From: Hydrogenothermus sp.
GTDB lineage: Bacteria > Aquificota > Aquificia > Aquificales > Hydrogenothermaceae
Assembly: GCA_003978675.1 (NCBI GenBank)
Contig: QNYP01000163.1
Coordinates: 1-7,301, forward strand
Direction: 5' to 3'
DNA length: 7,301 nt
Below, in pieces: positions 1 to 7,084 of this stretch. Each line of letters opens with the position of its first letter. The first letter of the stretch is position 1. The notes beneath the pieces were generated by a model that saw only the letters and a list, made by a program, of their open reading frames with translations, searched no databases and had not been told where the DNA came from. The translations under genes were made by a program, and so were the position numbers.

Positions 1-30
1 GGAGAAGCTTTCGTATACAGGAAGGTATAG
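1..30 (+). CDS. Possible 3' end of an upstream gene (partial)
   Basis: The first reading frame is open from the window edge and ends at TAG (28-30), encoding GEAFVYRKV. The stop lies 6 nt before the ATG of the following gene, the tight spacing usual in an operon, and no promoter or terminator fits in between. Nine codons are too few to identify a product. A chance open frame of this length is quite possible, so this rests mainly on position. If real, the GGDEF/EAL gene is not the first gene of its operon and its promoter lies outside the window. Confidence 0.4.
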   Translation, partial: GEAFVYRKV

Positions 31-36
31 GAAAAG

Positions 37-2565
37 ATGGGTAACAATTTAGGAATAACAAATTATACGATATCAAGATGTATAGATAGTTCTTTATTTA
101 AAACAGGTAATGTTTCTATAGTTTTACTTGATAATAAAAAAGGACTTCCATTCATTGAGTGTTCCGATTCTATTTCTAATATACTAAAACTGCCAAAATC
201 AAAATTAAAAGGTAAAAATTTTATAGATTTTGTAAAGAATAAAGAAAAATTTTTGAAGAAGTTTTCCAAATTAAAGAAAGATAAAAATAAACAGGTATGG
301 GAGTTTAATGAATTATCTTTAATTAGAAATGATAATAAGGAAATATTTGTAGATTTAAAGTTATCTCCTATAAAAGAAGGAGAGAAAATAAAAGCATTTT
401 GGGGATATGTTTCTGACATTAGTAGTTTATACGATGAGAGAAATTTATTTGAAACAATTTCAAGGGTTGCTCCTATTGGAATATTAATGATAAAAGATGA
501 AAAGCCCGTATTTTTAAATGAAAAAGCGCTTGAAATATTTGGATATAAGGAGGATGAAATTAAACTTATTACTAGTGTATTACAGTTAGTTCATCCTGAA
601 GAAAGAAAAAAGGTAGAAAAACTAAAAGATACCATAAAAAAGAATAGTGACGGTATTATAGACGATTATGTAAGAATTATTACAAAAAGTGGAAATATTA
701 GATGGATAAATTTTAGGGCAACTTCTATACAATATAAAAATGAAAATTATGGTTTAGCTCTTATTGAGGATATTACAAATTTTGTAAAATTAGAAACTTT
801 TAAGAATTTACTTTTTAATATAAATAAATCCTTACTTTCCGCTAATTCTGAAGAAGAGTTATTAGAAAGTATATACCTTTCTGTTAAAGATGTTCCTTTG
901 ATTTACGCATTTTCCCTAATAGGAAGATTTAATTCCAAGATAGAAAATCTGTACAGCTTTAATCTTGATATAGATAAGATATTATCTCTAGATAATATTC
1001 CAGAGAAGGAATTTATAGAAAACAAAAGTTTAATATACATAAAAGAAATTAGACGCTCTAAATTTAATGAAGAATGGAAGAAATATCTTTTACTAAAAAG
1101 AATAAACTCTTGTCTTTTTATTCCAATAAATTATGAAAGTCAGCAATACTTGATAAGTTTTTATTTTGAAGATATAAATCCTTTGAATAAAGAAGATATT
1201 GAAATATTTAGAGAAATTAAAGATGATATTTACTTTGCTTTTCAGCATTTAAAACAAGAAAGGCAACTTATAATTAACCGATATTATGATGATATAACTG
1301 GAGTAGGAAATAGAAATTTTTTTATAGAGTATATAAAATCCTTAAAAGAGAAAAATGTAAGGTTCTCTGTAATTCTTATAGATGTCTATCACTTTAAATT
1401 TATAAACGAGAAATATGGAATTGAGTTTGGGGATAAAATTTTAAGGTATATAGCTAAAGCATTATATAGAGAAGTTATAGATGTAGATGTATTTAGAACT
1501 GGTTTTGACGAGTTTGCATTGGTCATTAAAAGTGAAGATGACATAAACATTATCATAAGGAAAGCTATAGGAGTTTTAAAGAATGTATTTTTAGACAATA
1601 TAACTATTTCTTTAGATTATAATGTTGCAGTAATAAGATATCCTGAAGATGAAAAGGATATATCACAGCTAATTTTAAAGCTTGAAAGAATGTTGGAAGT
1701 TTCTAAAGACAAAGGTAAAAATGTAATTCAGTTTTTTTCAGAAGAAATGTATGAAAAATTAAAAATATCAATAGTTATTGAAGAAGAATTAGAAAAAGCA
1801 TTAAGAGAAGAAGAACTTATTCCATACTTTCAGCCTATAGTAGATGTTAAGGAAAATAAAATTATAGGTGCTGAAGCACTTATTAGATGGAAAAGAAAAG
1901 ATGGAACATTTGTTCCTCCCGATGAATTTATTCCTATTGCAGAAGAAACAGGAATTATTAATCAAATAGACCTTTGTATGCTTTTAAAAGCTAAAGAACT
2001 TCTTGAAAAAGCGAAAGATTCAAAAATAAAAATATCTGTAAATATTACTCCATCTAATATTGATGAAATTATTAAGTTTCTTAAAGGAGAGATAGTTCCT
2101 ATATGCAATATAAAAACAGACTATGATTTTTCTAAGGTTATAGATAGAATTTCTTTGGAACTTACAGAGAGGAAAGGAATAGAAGTTTATGAAAGCAAAG
2201 AGAAAATATCTGAATTAAAGAAACTTGGATTTTCTATTTCTCTAGATGATTTTGGGAAAGGGTATTCTTCTTTAAATTATTTAGCTTATCTTGAATTTGA
2301 TTTTCTAAAAATAGATATGGATTTTATCCATAATTTAGATAGAGATGAAAAGGTTTATAAATTAGTTAAATCCATTATAAATATGGCAAGGATTTTTGAA
2401 GTAAAAACTGTGGCTGAAGGGGTAGAAACTGAATTCCAACTTAAAATTTTAAAAAAACTAGGATGTGATTACTACCAAGGTTATTTATTCAGTCCTCCTC
2501 TTTCCATGGAAGAGTTTTTAGAAATTTTACAAAAACAAAAAGATAGGGGAAATTTTGAAAAATAA
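37..2565 (+). CDS. PAS-PAS-GAF-like-GGDEF-EAL protein, probable c-di-GMP phosphodiesterase
   Basis: Signalling protein of 842 residues expected to hydrolyse cyclic di-GMP to pGpG in the cytosol; no signal peptide or membrane segment is visible. Domains in order: a weak PAS (about 20-130), a clearer PAS with PAC-like end (about 138-250, FGYKEDEI, SGNIRWINFRATS, LIEDIT), a GAF-like region (about 255-405), a GGDEF domain (about 412-570) and an EAL domain (about 585-835). The GGDEF motif reads GFDEF (489-493), and the DxD of the metal site is DVY (449-451), so cyclase activity is doubtful. The EAL site looks complete: EAL 613-615, N669, E708, D737/D738, K758, E794 and Q814. The degenerate GGDEF may bind GTP as a regulatory domain, as known for some relatives. 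The ATG at 37 follows AGGAAAA. The 3' end overlaps sfsA by 11 bp. The ligand sensed is not evident. Confidence 0.94.
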   Translation: MGNNLGITNYTISRCIDSSLFKTGNVSIVLLDNKKGLPFIECSDSISNILKLPKSKLKGKNFIDFVKNKEKFLKKFSKLKKDKNKQVWEFNELSLIRNDNKEIFVDLKLSPIKEGEKIKAFWGYVSDISSLYDERNLFETISRVAPIGILMIKDEKPVFLNEKALEIFGYKEDEIKLITSVLQLVHPEERKKVEKLKDTIKKNSDGIIDDYVRIITKSGNIRWINFRATSIQYKNENYGLALIEDITNFVKLETFKNLLFNINKSLLSANSEEELLESIYLSVKDVPLIYAFSLIGRFNSKIENLYSFNLDIDKILSLDNIPEKEFIENKSLIYIKEIRRSKFNEEWKKYLLLKRINSCLFIPINYESQQYLISFYFEDINPLNKEDIEIFREIKDDIYFAFQHLKQERQLIINRYYDDITGVGNRNFFIEYIKSLKEKNVRFSVILIDVYHFKFINEKYGIEFGDKILRYIAKALYREVIDVDVFRTGFDEFALVIKSEDDINIIIRKAIGVLKNVFLDNITISLDYNVAVIRYPEDEKDISQLILKLERMLEVSKDKGKNVIQFFSEEMYEKLKISIVIEEELEKALREEELIPYFQPIVDVKENKIIGAEALIRWKRKDGTFVPPDEFIPIAEETGIINQIDLCMLLKAKELLEKAKDSKIKISVNITPSNIDEIIKFLKGEIVPICNIKTDYDFSKVIDRISLELTERKGIEVYESKEKISELKKLGFSISLDDFGKGYSSLNYLAYLEFDFLKIDMDFIHNLDRDEKVYKLVKSIINMARIFEVKTVAEGVETEFQLKILKKLGCDYYQGYLFSPPLSMEEFLEILQKQKDRGNFEK
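2545..2557 (+). promoter_or_regulatory. Ribosome binding site and TTG start of sfsA
   Basis: AGGGGA (2545-2550) lies 4 nt before TTG (2555-2557), inside the last codons of the GGDEF/EAL gene. No ATG or GTG in this frame sits near the expected N-terminus of the family, so the Shine-Dalgarno-like sequence supports TTG as start. The 11-bp overlap suggests that translation of sfsA is coupled to the upstream gene. Confidence 0.6.
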
Positions 2566-3253
2566 AGTTTTATTAGATTTAAAAACTTTAGGAAATCTAG
2601 AAAAAGCAAGATTTTTAGATAGACCAAACAGATTTAAAGCAATAATAGAAAAAGAAGGAAAAATTTACACTTGCCATGTGGCAGATCCAGGTAGGTTAAA
2701 GGAAATATTTATTCCAGAAAGAGAGATTATTGTAATAAAAAACAAACCAGACTTAAAAACTGACTATAAATTAGTTGCTATTAAGGTAGAAAATGAATGG
2801 GTTTTATTAAATACATCTCTACACTCAAAAATCGCAGAAAAGGCAATAAATTATGGTGTTTTAGGGTTTAAACCAGATAATATAAAGAGGGAAGTTTCAT
2901 TTGGAAACAGTAGAATAGATTTTTTAGTTAATAATGACACTTTTATTGAACTCAAAGGGACTAACTTAAAAGTAAACGGTTGCTGTTTGTTTCCAGATGC
3001 TCCAACTAAACGTGGAGCAAGACATATGAGAGAATTAGCACAGGCTATAAAAGAAGGATATAAATCTTTTGTTTTATTCATGGCAGTTAGAAATTGTAAA
3101 TGTTTTAAACCAAATGAAAAGCTAGATAAAGAGTTTGCAAAAGCTTTTTATAAGGCTCTAGATGAAGGGGTAGGATTTAGAGGATTTAAAATAAAATTAA
3201 ACATAGAGGATTTTACTATAGAACTTGGAGATGAACTTAAACTTTGCGAGTAG
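2555..3253 (+). CDS. sfsA: SfsA family protein (sugar fermentation stimulation protein homolog)
   Basis: Protein of 232 residues, the usual length for SfsA. The family is named after an E. coli gene whose overexpression stimulates maltose metabolism. It has DNA-binding activity and a nuclease-like fold, but its true role is unsettled. Family landmarks are present: RFLDRPNRFKA (19-29), HVADPGRLKE (41-50), NTSLHSKIAEKAI (86-98), the PD-(D/E)xK-like core SRIDFLV (119-125) with D122 plus FIELKGTNL (130-138) with E132 and K134, then LFPDAPTKRGARHMREL (145-161). The putative catalytic D and ExK are therefore intact. The gene starts at TTG, overlaps the c-di-GMP gene by 11 bp and is probably co-transcribed with it; no functional link between the two is known. 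No convincing intrinsic terminator follows. In an autotroph a sugar-fermentation role is unlikely, so a nucleic-acid role is the better guess. Confidence 0.92.
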   Translation: MKNKVLLDLKTLGNLEKARFLDRPNRFKAIIEKEGKIYTCHVADPGRLKEIFIPEREIIVIKNKPDLKTDYKLVAIKVENEWVLLNTSLHSKIAEKAINYGVLGFKPDNIKREVSFGNSRIDFLVNNDTFIELKGTNLKVNGCCLFPDAPTKRGARHMRELAQAIKEGYKSFVLFMAVRNCKCFKPNEKLDKEFAKAFYKALDEGVGFRGFKIKLNIEDFTIELGDELKLCE

Positions 3254-3276
3254 AAATTTTTTTATAAAAAAAACTC

Positions 3277-3285
3277 TGGTAAAAT
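3277..3285 (+). promoter_or_regulatory. Candidate extended -10 promoter for the TRIC-family gene
   Basis: The sequence TGGTAAAAT matches the extended -10 pattern TGnTATAAT with one change in the hexamer (TAAAAT, 3280-3285). The expected -35 position falls in a T-rich run (3257-3263) without a recognisable hexamer, which extended -10 promoters tolerate. Transcription would begin near 3292, leaving a leader of about 38 nt before the ATG at 3330. In AT-rich DNA such matches also arise by chance. Confidence 0.35.
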
Positions 3286-3316
3286 TTCGTATAAGAATAT
3301 TCTAATATTAACGAAA
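3285..3316 (+). repeat. Inverted repeat between the candidate promoter and the TRIC-family start
   Basis: The perfect arms TTTCGT (3285-3290) and ACGAAA (3311-3316) enclose two shorter palindromes, AGAATATTCT (3294-3303) and TAATATTA (3303-3310). The inner palindromes are not centred on the same axis as the outer arms. The position, overlapping the end of the -10 hexamer and the presumed transcription start, would suit an operator; in RNA the arms could form a weak stem before the ribosome site. No known regulator motif is recognised. Confidence 0.35.
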
Positions 3317-3329
3317 AGTATACAAGGGT

Positions 3330-3944
3330 ATGGAAATTAGTATTTTTGAAATTATGAACATAATAGGTCTGGTAGCTTTTGCTATAACAGGGTCTTTAAA
3401 GGCAATTGAGGCAAAATTAGACCTTTTAGGTATAACTGTTTTAGGAACTATGACAGCTTTAGGCGGAGGTATTACAAGAGACTTACTTGTAAATCAAATA
3501 CCTAATGCTCTTAAATCAATATCTGATATGTCTTTTGCAATACTTGGAGTATGGCTTGCTCTTATTATATACAAGATTTTTGGATTAGATATAAAAAACA
3601 AATATATAATCCTTATACCTGATGCTATAGGTCTTTCTGCCTTTACAACTACTGGGGCAATAATTGCTTATAATAGTGATGTTTCCTTTTTTGGAATAAT
3701 AATTCTTGCAACATTAACAGGAGTTGGAGGAGGAATAATAAGCGATATTTTACTTGGAAAAGTTCCATCTGTATTAAGAGATGACTTTTATGCTTCCTGT
3801 GCTATTATTGGAGCAATTTCTTTTTATATAGTCATTCTTTCTGGATTTTCCCTTGCAGTTGCAAGTTTTGTTTGTAGTGTTGTTGTTCTAATGGTCAGGA
3901 TTGTTGCAATAATGTATGATTGGAAACTACCGAGATTTGAATAA
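3330..3944 (+). CDS. UPF0126/TRIC-family membrane protein (YicG-like)
   Basis: Integral inner-membrane protein of 204 residues, about the family length, with roughly seven hydrophobic segments. The two internal repeats of the family are clear: LGITVLGTMTALGGGITRDL (33-52) in the first, and FFGIIILATLTGVGGGIISD (120-139) in the second. The triple glycines (45-47 and 133-135) bend the pore-lining helices, and DAIGLSAFTTTGA (98-110) is a further family motif. Prokaryotic members with solved structures are trimeric monovalent cation channels related to animal TRIC channels. Other members have been linked to glycine uptake, so the substrate cannot be settled here. The gene has its own candidate promoter and ends 4 bp from the convergent recO stop. 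The start is uncertain: AAGGG ends only 1 nt before the ATG at 3330, which is unusually close. The ATG at 3354 (residue 9) would still keep the first helix but has no better ribosome site. Confidence 0.92.
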   Translation: MEISIFEIMNIIGLVAFAITGSLKAIEAKLDLLGITVLGTMTALGGGITRDLLVNQIPNALKSISDMSFAILGVWLALIIYKIFGLDIKNKYIILIPDAIGLSAFTTTGAIIAYNSDVSFFGIIILATLTGVGGGIISDILLGKVPSVLRDDFYASCAIIGAISFYIVILSGFSLAVASFVCSVVVLMVRIVAIMYDWKLPRFE

Positions 3945-3948
3945 TTTC

Positions 3949-4647
3949 CTATAAAAAGTTTGATTTTAGATAATTATTAAGTTTTTGATTGAGAAATTTT
4001 AAATTCTTATGATTTAATTTTAAATTTGTTAACTTTGAATATTTTGTTTTAAAAAGCCTAGAAATGAAAACTATATCTTGATATGTAAATTCTGTTTTTT
4101 TGCTTTTGCAACAGTTTTTACATAAACTTCCCCTATTTTTTATAAAAAAACAACCAAAATTTTGCTGGTAAATTTTTGTATTGCATTTTATACACCTTCC
4201 AAACGATGGAAAAATTCCTTGTAAGTATATGTATTTAACTAAAAAAGCTGTATAGAACAAATCTGTATTCTTTGCATGTGGTAAAAAATAAAATGTTTTT
4301 TTCATTAGATTAAAGATTTTTTTGTCTGGAAATGTTGTATATTTATCGAAATTTTCAAGAATTTTGGAAGCTGTGAAATAGCTATCTAAATTTTGTGAAA
4401 TTTTTACTGCTAAATTATAGCTTTTGTCTATTTCTTTTATAAATATTTTTTCCTTATACTTTATTAAAACTGCCTTAAACCAGTTGAACTCTTGAACAAC
4501 TGGTAAAAATGGGTTTTTTATTATTTGACCACCTTTTATATAAATATTTTCTTTGCCTAAATTTTTTAGATAAACAGTTATAGATAGGTCTTTATCTCCA
4601 ACTTGAACTGTTTGCAGAACAATTGCTTCATCTTTTAGATATATCAT
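3949..4647 (-). CDS. recO: DNA repair protein RecO
   Basis: RecO works with RecR, and with RecF in many bacteria, to load RecA onto SSB-coated single-stranded DNA in gap repair, and it anneals complementary strands. This protein has 232 residues, near the usual length. The N-terminus shows the OB-fold pattern: EAIVLQTVQVGDKDLSITVY (7-26), then a glycine-containing turn (GKENIYIKGG, 31-40). The helical middle leads to a family-like YLQGIFPSFGRC (141-152) and a zinc site formed by C152/C155 and C176/C179. The sequence is divergent and very Lys/Asn/Phe-rich, especially the last 40 residues, so the call rests on the N-terminal pattern, the CxxC pairs, the length and the context. Its ATG directly follows the polA stop (TAAATG), with only a weak GGAAAAA upstream, so it is probably translated by coupling from polA. 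It is the last gene of the leftward operon and converges on the TRIC-family gene. Confidence 0.85.
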   Translation of the reverse strand: MIYLKDEAIVLQTVQVGDKDLSITVYLKNLGKENIYIKGGQIIKNPFLPVVQEFNWFKAVLIKYKEKIFIKEIDKSYNLAVKISQNLDSYFTASKILENFDKYTTFPDKKIFNLMKKTFYFLPHAKNTDLFYTAFLVKYIYLQGIFPSFGRCIKCNTKIYQQNFGCFFIKNRGSLCKNCCKSKKTEFTYQDIVFISRLFKTKYSKLTNLKLNHKNLKFLNQKLNNYLKSNFL

Positions 4648-6426
4648 TTATTTTTCCGACCAATTGTTTGCTATTGATACTTCATATTCTACAGGAACTT
4701 GTTTTAATAGTATTTTTCCTGCTTTTAACATACTTTCTTCTAATATTTTTTTAGCTTGCTCAGCTTGACTTTCTTCTACTTCCACAATTATTTCATCATG
4801 AACTAAATTTATTATATATGCATCTAGGTTCCCTTTTAATTTATAAAAGAAATTTACTGCCATTTTTAACATATCGCTACCTGTTGCCTGAATTGGATAG
4901 TTTACTGCATCTGTAAATCTACTTGCTTTCATTCTTCTACCAAGTAGTGAAACAACTATTATTTTATGTTGTTTTTTTAGTTTTTCCTTTACACTATCAT
5001 GCCACTGTTTAAAACCTTTGTAGTATTGGAAGAATTTTTCATGGAATTCTTTGGCTTCTTTTAAGGTTATTTCTACTCCATAGTTGTTTACTGCATATTC
5101 CATTAAAGATTTTGGAGAAATTCCATAAATCAATCCAAAATTTATTGCCTTTGCAAGTTTTCTTTCTTCTTTTGTAATTTCTTCGTAAGGTTTTCCAGTA
5201 ATTAATGAAGCAGTAAATTTATGAAGGTCTTTACCTTCTTTAAAGGCTTTTATCATAGTTTCTTCATTTGTGTATTCCGATGCTATACGAAGTTCTATTT
5301 GAGAATAGTCGGCTATTATTAGTTTGTAGCCTTCTTTTGCTTCAAATAATTTTCTAATTTCATATGTAATATTTTGTAAATTCGGTCTAGATGAAGACAT
5401 TCTACCTGTTGGGGCTCCTATCTGTCTGTAATCACTGTGAACTCTGTATGTTGTTTTTGTATCTTCTTTCGCATATTGTTTTAGTTCTTTTAGTTTGTCT
5501 AGTAGTTTTTTCGTATGTCTTATTTCAAGTAGTTTTTGGATTGGCTTTTTGTCTAAAAATTTTTTTAAGACTTTATCTTGAGAAGAATATGAACCTTTTT
5601 CTGTTTTAGGAAGGGGTAAGTTTAATTTATTTATTAGCCAGTTTGAAACTTTTTGAGGAGAAAATGGATCAACTCCGTATTGTCTTATAAAATCTATGTA
5701 TATCCTTTGATATTTTGAAGAAATTTCATTTAACAAGCTGTCTAATTTTTCTTTTGATATAGGCATTCCTTTTAGTTCTATTAATGCTAAATATGGAACA
5801 AATGTAAACTCAACTGCTGATACTGGGTTTTTAACTTTAAAAATTTCATAAACTTTGCCTGTTGCTTTGTGAGGTGTTTCTACACTGTTTAGTTTGTCTC
5901 TTAAAGATGGAAATATTTCTATTAGAGCTAAAACATCTTTGGCAGAGTATTTTATTTGTTCTTCTGTAAGATTTTCTAAGTTCCATGTTGAACTTTGATA
6001 TGTTTTGTCTAGCTCTAAGTTTGCTTCTCTTTTTGAAACCGCAAGAAGAGAATGTTTATCATTTTCTCCTTCTGAAAGGATTTGAGAAGCAATCATAGTA
6101 TCAAAAACTAACGTTGGAAAAATATCTAAATTAGTTTTTAGAAATTTAATATCAAATTTTAAGTTGTGTCCTACAATTCCTTTATTTTCCAGTAAGTTTT
6201 TTAAAACAGGTTTAATTTTTTCCTTATCAATTTTAAAAAGGTCAAATACAAAAATTTTTTTGTTTTGAGTTCCAAGCTGAATTAGTCTGATTTTATCTGA
6301 AAAAAAATCTATGTTTTTAAAATCTTTTACAACAATTTCTGTATCCAAAAATAAAAAAGGTTCATTTTCCAGTTTTTTTATATATTCTAAAGCTTTTGTA
6401 GTATCTGTTATGTATTCATAATTCAA
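4648..6426 (-). CDS. polA: DNA polymerase I, family A, lacking the 5' nuclease domain
   Basis: Template-directed DNA polymerase with proofreading, 592 residues against about 900 for E. coli Pol I. The N-terminal DEDDy 3'-5' exonuclease is intact: D28/E30 in FLDTE, N88 and D92 in GHNLKFD, Y160 and D164 in YSAKD. The polymerase domain has TGRMSSSRPNLQNI (340-353), motif A DYSQIELR (373-380; D373, E378), the O-helix pattern R422-K426-F430-Y434, NYPIQATGSD (509-518) and motif C VHDE (542-545; D544). The O-helix Phe is the residue linked with dideoxynucleotide discrimination in E. coli Pol I. The missing 5' nuclease is characteristic of Aquificae polymerases, which are related to hot-spring viral and apicoplast polymerases; primer removal must rely on another gene. 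Translation starts at TTG, overlapping the pncA stop in TTGA, with GAGGAT 8 nt upstream. It lies between pncA and recO in one leftward operon. Confidence 0.97.
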   Translation of the reverse strand: MNYEYITDTTKALEYIKKLENEPFLFLDTEIVVKDFKNIDFFSDKIRLIQLGTQNKKIFVFDLFKIDKEKIKPVLKNLLENKGIVGHNLKFDIKFLKTNLDIFPTLVFDTMIASQILSEGENDKHSLLAVSKREANLELDKTYQSSTWNLENLTEEQIKYSAKDVLALIEIFPSLRDKLNSVETPHKATGKVYEIFKVKNPVSAVEFTFVPYLALIELKGMPISKEKLDSLLNEISSKYQRIYIDFIRQYGVDPFSPQKVSNWLINKLNLPLPKTEKGSYSSQDKVLKKFLDKKPIQKLLEIRHTKKLLDKLKELKQYAKEDTKTTYRVHSDYRQIGAPTGRMSSSRPNLQNITYEIRKLFEAKEGYKLIIADYSQIELRIASEYTNEETMIKAFKEGKDLHKFTASLITGKPYEEITKEERKLAKAINFGLIYGISPKSLMEYAVNNYGVEITLKEAKEFHEKFFQYYKGFKQWHDSVKEKLKKQHKIIVVSLLGRRMKASRFTDAVNYPIQATGSDMLKMAVNFFYKLKGNLDAYIINLVHDEIIVEVEESQAEQAKKILEESMLKAGKILLKQVPVEYEVSIANNWSEK

Positions 6427-7010
6427 TCTACAATATCCTCTTTTGTTATGAGGACTGCTCCATTTTTAAGCATAACATCTATTGCTTTTTTGCTGTCATC
6501 TGGTTTTACATTTACGCCTTTTATTGCATCTTCTAAAACAAAAACTTGATATCCTAAATTTAATCCTCCTAGAACTGTATTTTTTACACAGTAATCTGTT
6601 GCTACTCCACAGACAAAAATTCTTTTTATTCCTCTTTCTTTTAAAAGCTTATTTAAAATGGTTCCTTGAAAACCTGAATAAGCATCAAAATCTTCTGAAG
6701 TTCCTTTTGAAATGATAAATTTATTATCTGATGGGAAATATAAATCTTTATGAAATTTTGCTCCTTTAGTGTTTTGAATGCAGTGTGGAGGCCATATTCC
6801 TCCATATCCTTTAAATGAGATATGATTTTCAGGGTGCCAATCTCTTGTAAAAAATACTGGTAAGGCTTTTTCTTCAAATAGTTTTATATATGAGTTGACA
6901 GCAGGAATAATTTTATCTGCATCTGGAACAGGTAAAACTCCATCAGGCATAAAATCATTTTGCATATCAACAACTATAAGAGCATCAAAGGGATTTATTT
7001 TTATTTTCAT
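6423..7010 (-). CDS. pncA: Nicotinamidase (pyrazinamidase/nicotinamidase family)
   Basis: Cytosolic enzyme that hydrolyses nicotinamide to nicotinate and ammonia, the first step of the Preiss-Handler NAD salvage route. It has 195 residues, within the family range. The Cys hydrolase triad is visible as D15 (VVDMQNDF), K102 (ISKGTSEDFDAYSGF) and C141 (GVATDYCV). The metal site is D57 and H59 in TRDWHP plus H76 in WPPHC, which fits the D-H-H pattern of nicotinamidases rather than the wider isochorismatase superfamily. The ATG at 7010 is preceded by AAAGGA with about 6 nt spacing and fits the usual short N-terminus. It is the first gene of the leftward pncA-polA-recO operon and overlaps polA by 4 nt. 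NAD supply also feeds bacterial NAD-dependent DNA ligase, but a regulatory reason for this gene order is only speculation. Confidence 0.94.
   Translation of the reverse strand: MKIKINPFDALIVVDMQNDFMPDGVLPVPDADKIIPAVNSYIKLFEEKALPVFFTRDWHPENHISFKGYGGIWPPHCIQNTKGAKFHKDLYFPSDNKFIISKGTSEDFDAYSGFQGTILNKLLKERGIKRIFVCGVATDYCVKNTVLGGLNLGYQVFVLEDAIKGVNVKPDDSKKAIDVMLKNGAVLITKEDIVD
6424..6440 (-). promoter_or_regulatory. Ribosome binding site and TTG start of polA
   Basis: On the minus strand GAGGAT (6440-6435) lies 8 nt before TTG (6426-6424). The TTG shares two bases with the pncA stop TGA (6425-6423), forming a 4-nt TTGA overlap. The nearby ATG at 6419 is in another frame and reaches a stop after three codons, and no in-frame ATG occurs before the exonuclease motifs, so TTG is the only sensible start. 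Confidence 0.7.
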
Positions 7011-7062
7011 CTTATATCCTTTCCTCTGGAGTATTTATAAATAAAATTAGGTTTTCTGTTTA
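7011..7062 (-). promoter_or_regulatory. Candidate promoter and ribosome binding site of the pncA-polA-recO operon
   Basis: On the minus strand TAAACA (7062-7057) and TATAAA (7039-7034) are separated by 17 nt and match the -35 and -10 consensus at four and five of six positions. The start of transcription would fall near 7027, giving a leader of about 17 nt that contains GAGGAAAGGA (7026-7017) before the ATG at 7010. This is the only spaced pair found between the CRISPR repeats and pncA; chance matches are common in such AT-rich DNA. Confidence 0.4.
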
Positions 7063-7084
7063 GTTTAACAAGATTTAATAGGAA

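Noticed and set aside
15..36. Resemblance between the sequence before the GGDEF/EAL gene (GTATACAGG) and that before the TRIC-family gene (GTATACAAGGG)
   Set aside because: Only about seven consecutive bases are shared in AT-rich DNA, and the first copy appears to lie in the end of an upstream coding region.
63..419. Antisense open frame of 118 codons within the GGDEF/EAL gene
   Set aside because: It is rich in Ser, Phe and Leu, as expected from the complement of a Lys/Glu-rich gene, and has no recognisable domain; the sense frame is clearly a PAS-containing protein.
3248..3276. Possible terminator after sfsA (GAGT and ACTC arms around T and A runs)
   Set aside because: The stem is almost all A-T, has only four outer pairs including two G-C, and no T tract follows, so it does not fit an intrinsic terminator.
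5391..5609. Hydrophobic 72-codon frame on the plus strand inside polA
   Set aside because: The hydrophobic look follows from the complement of Lys-rich codons in polA; there is no ribosome site or promoter of its own.
6482..6877. Open frames on both strands inside pncA
   Set aside because: They are low-complexity (Leu-rich on the plus strand) or out-of-frame with pncA, whose catalytic motifs run through the whole region.
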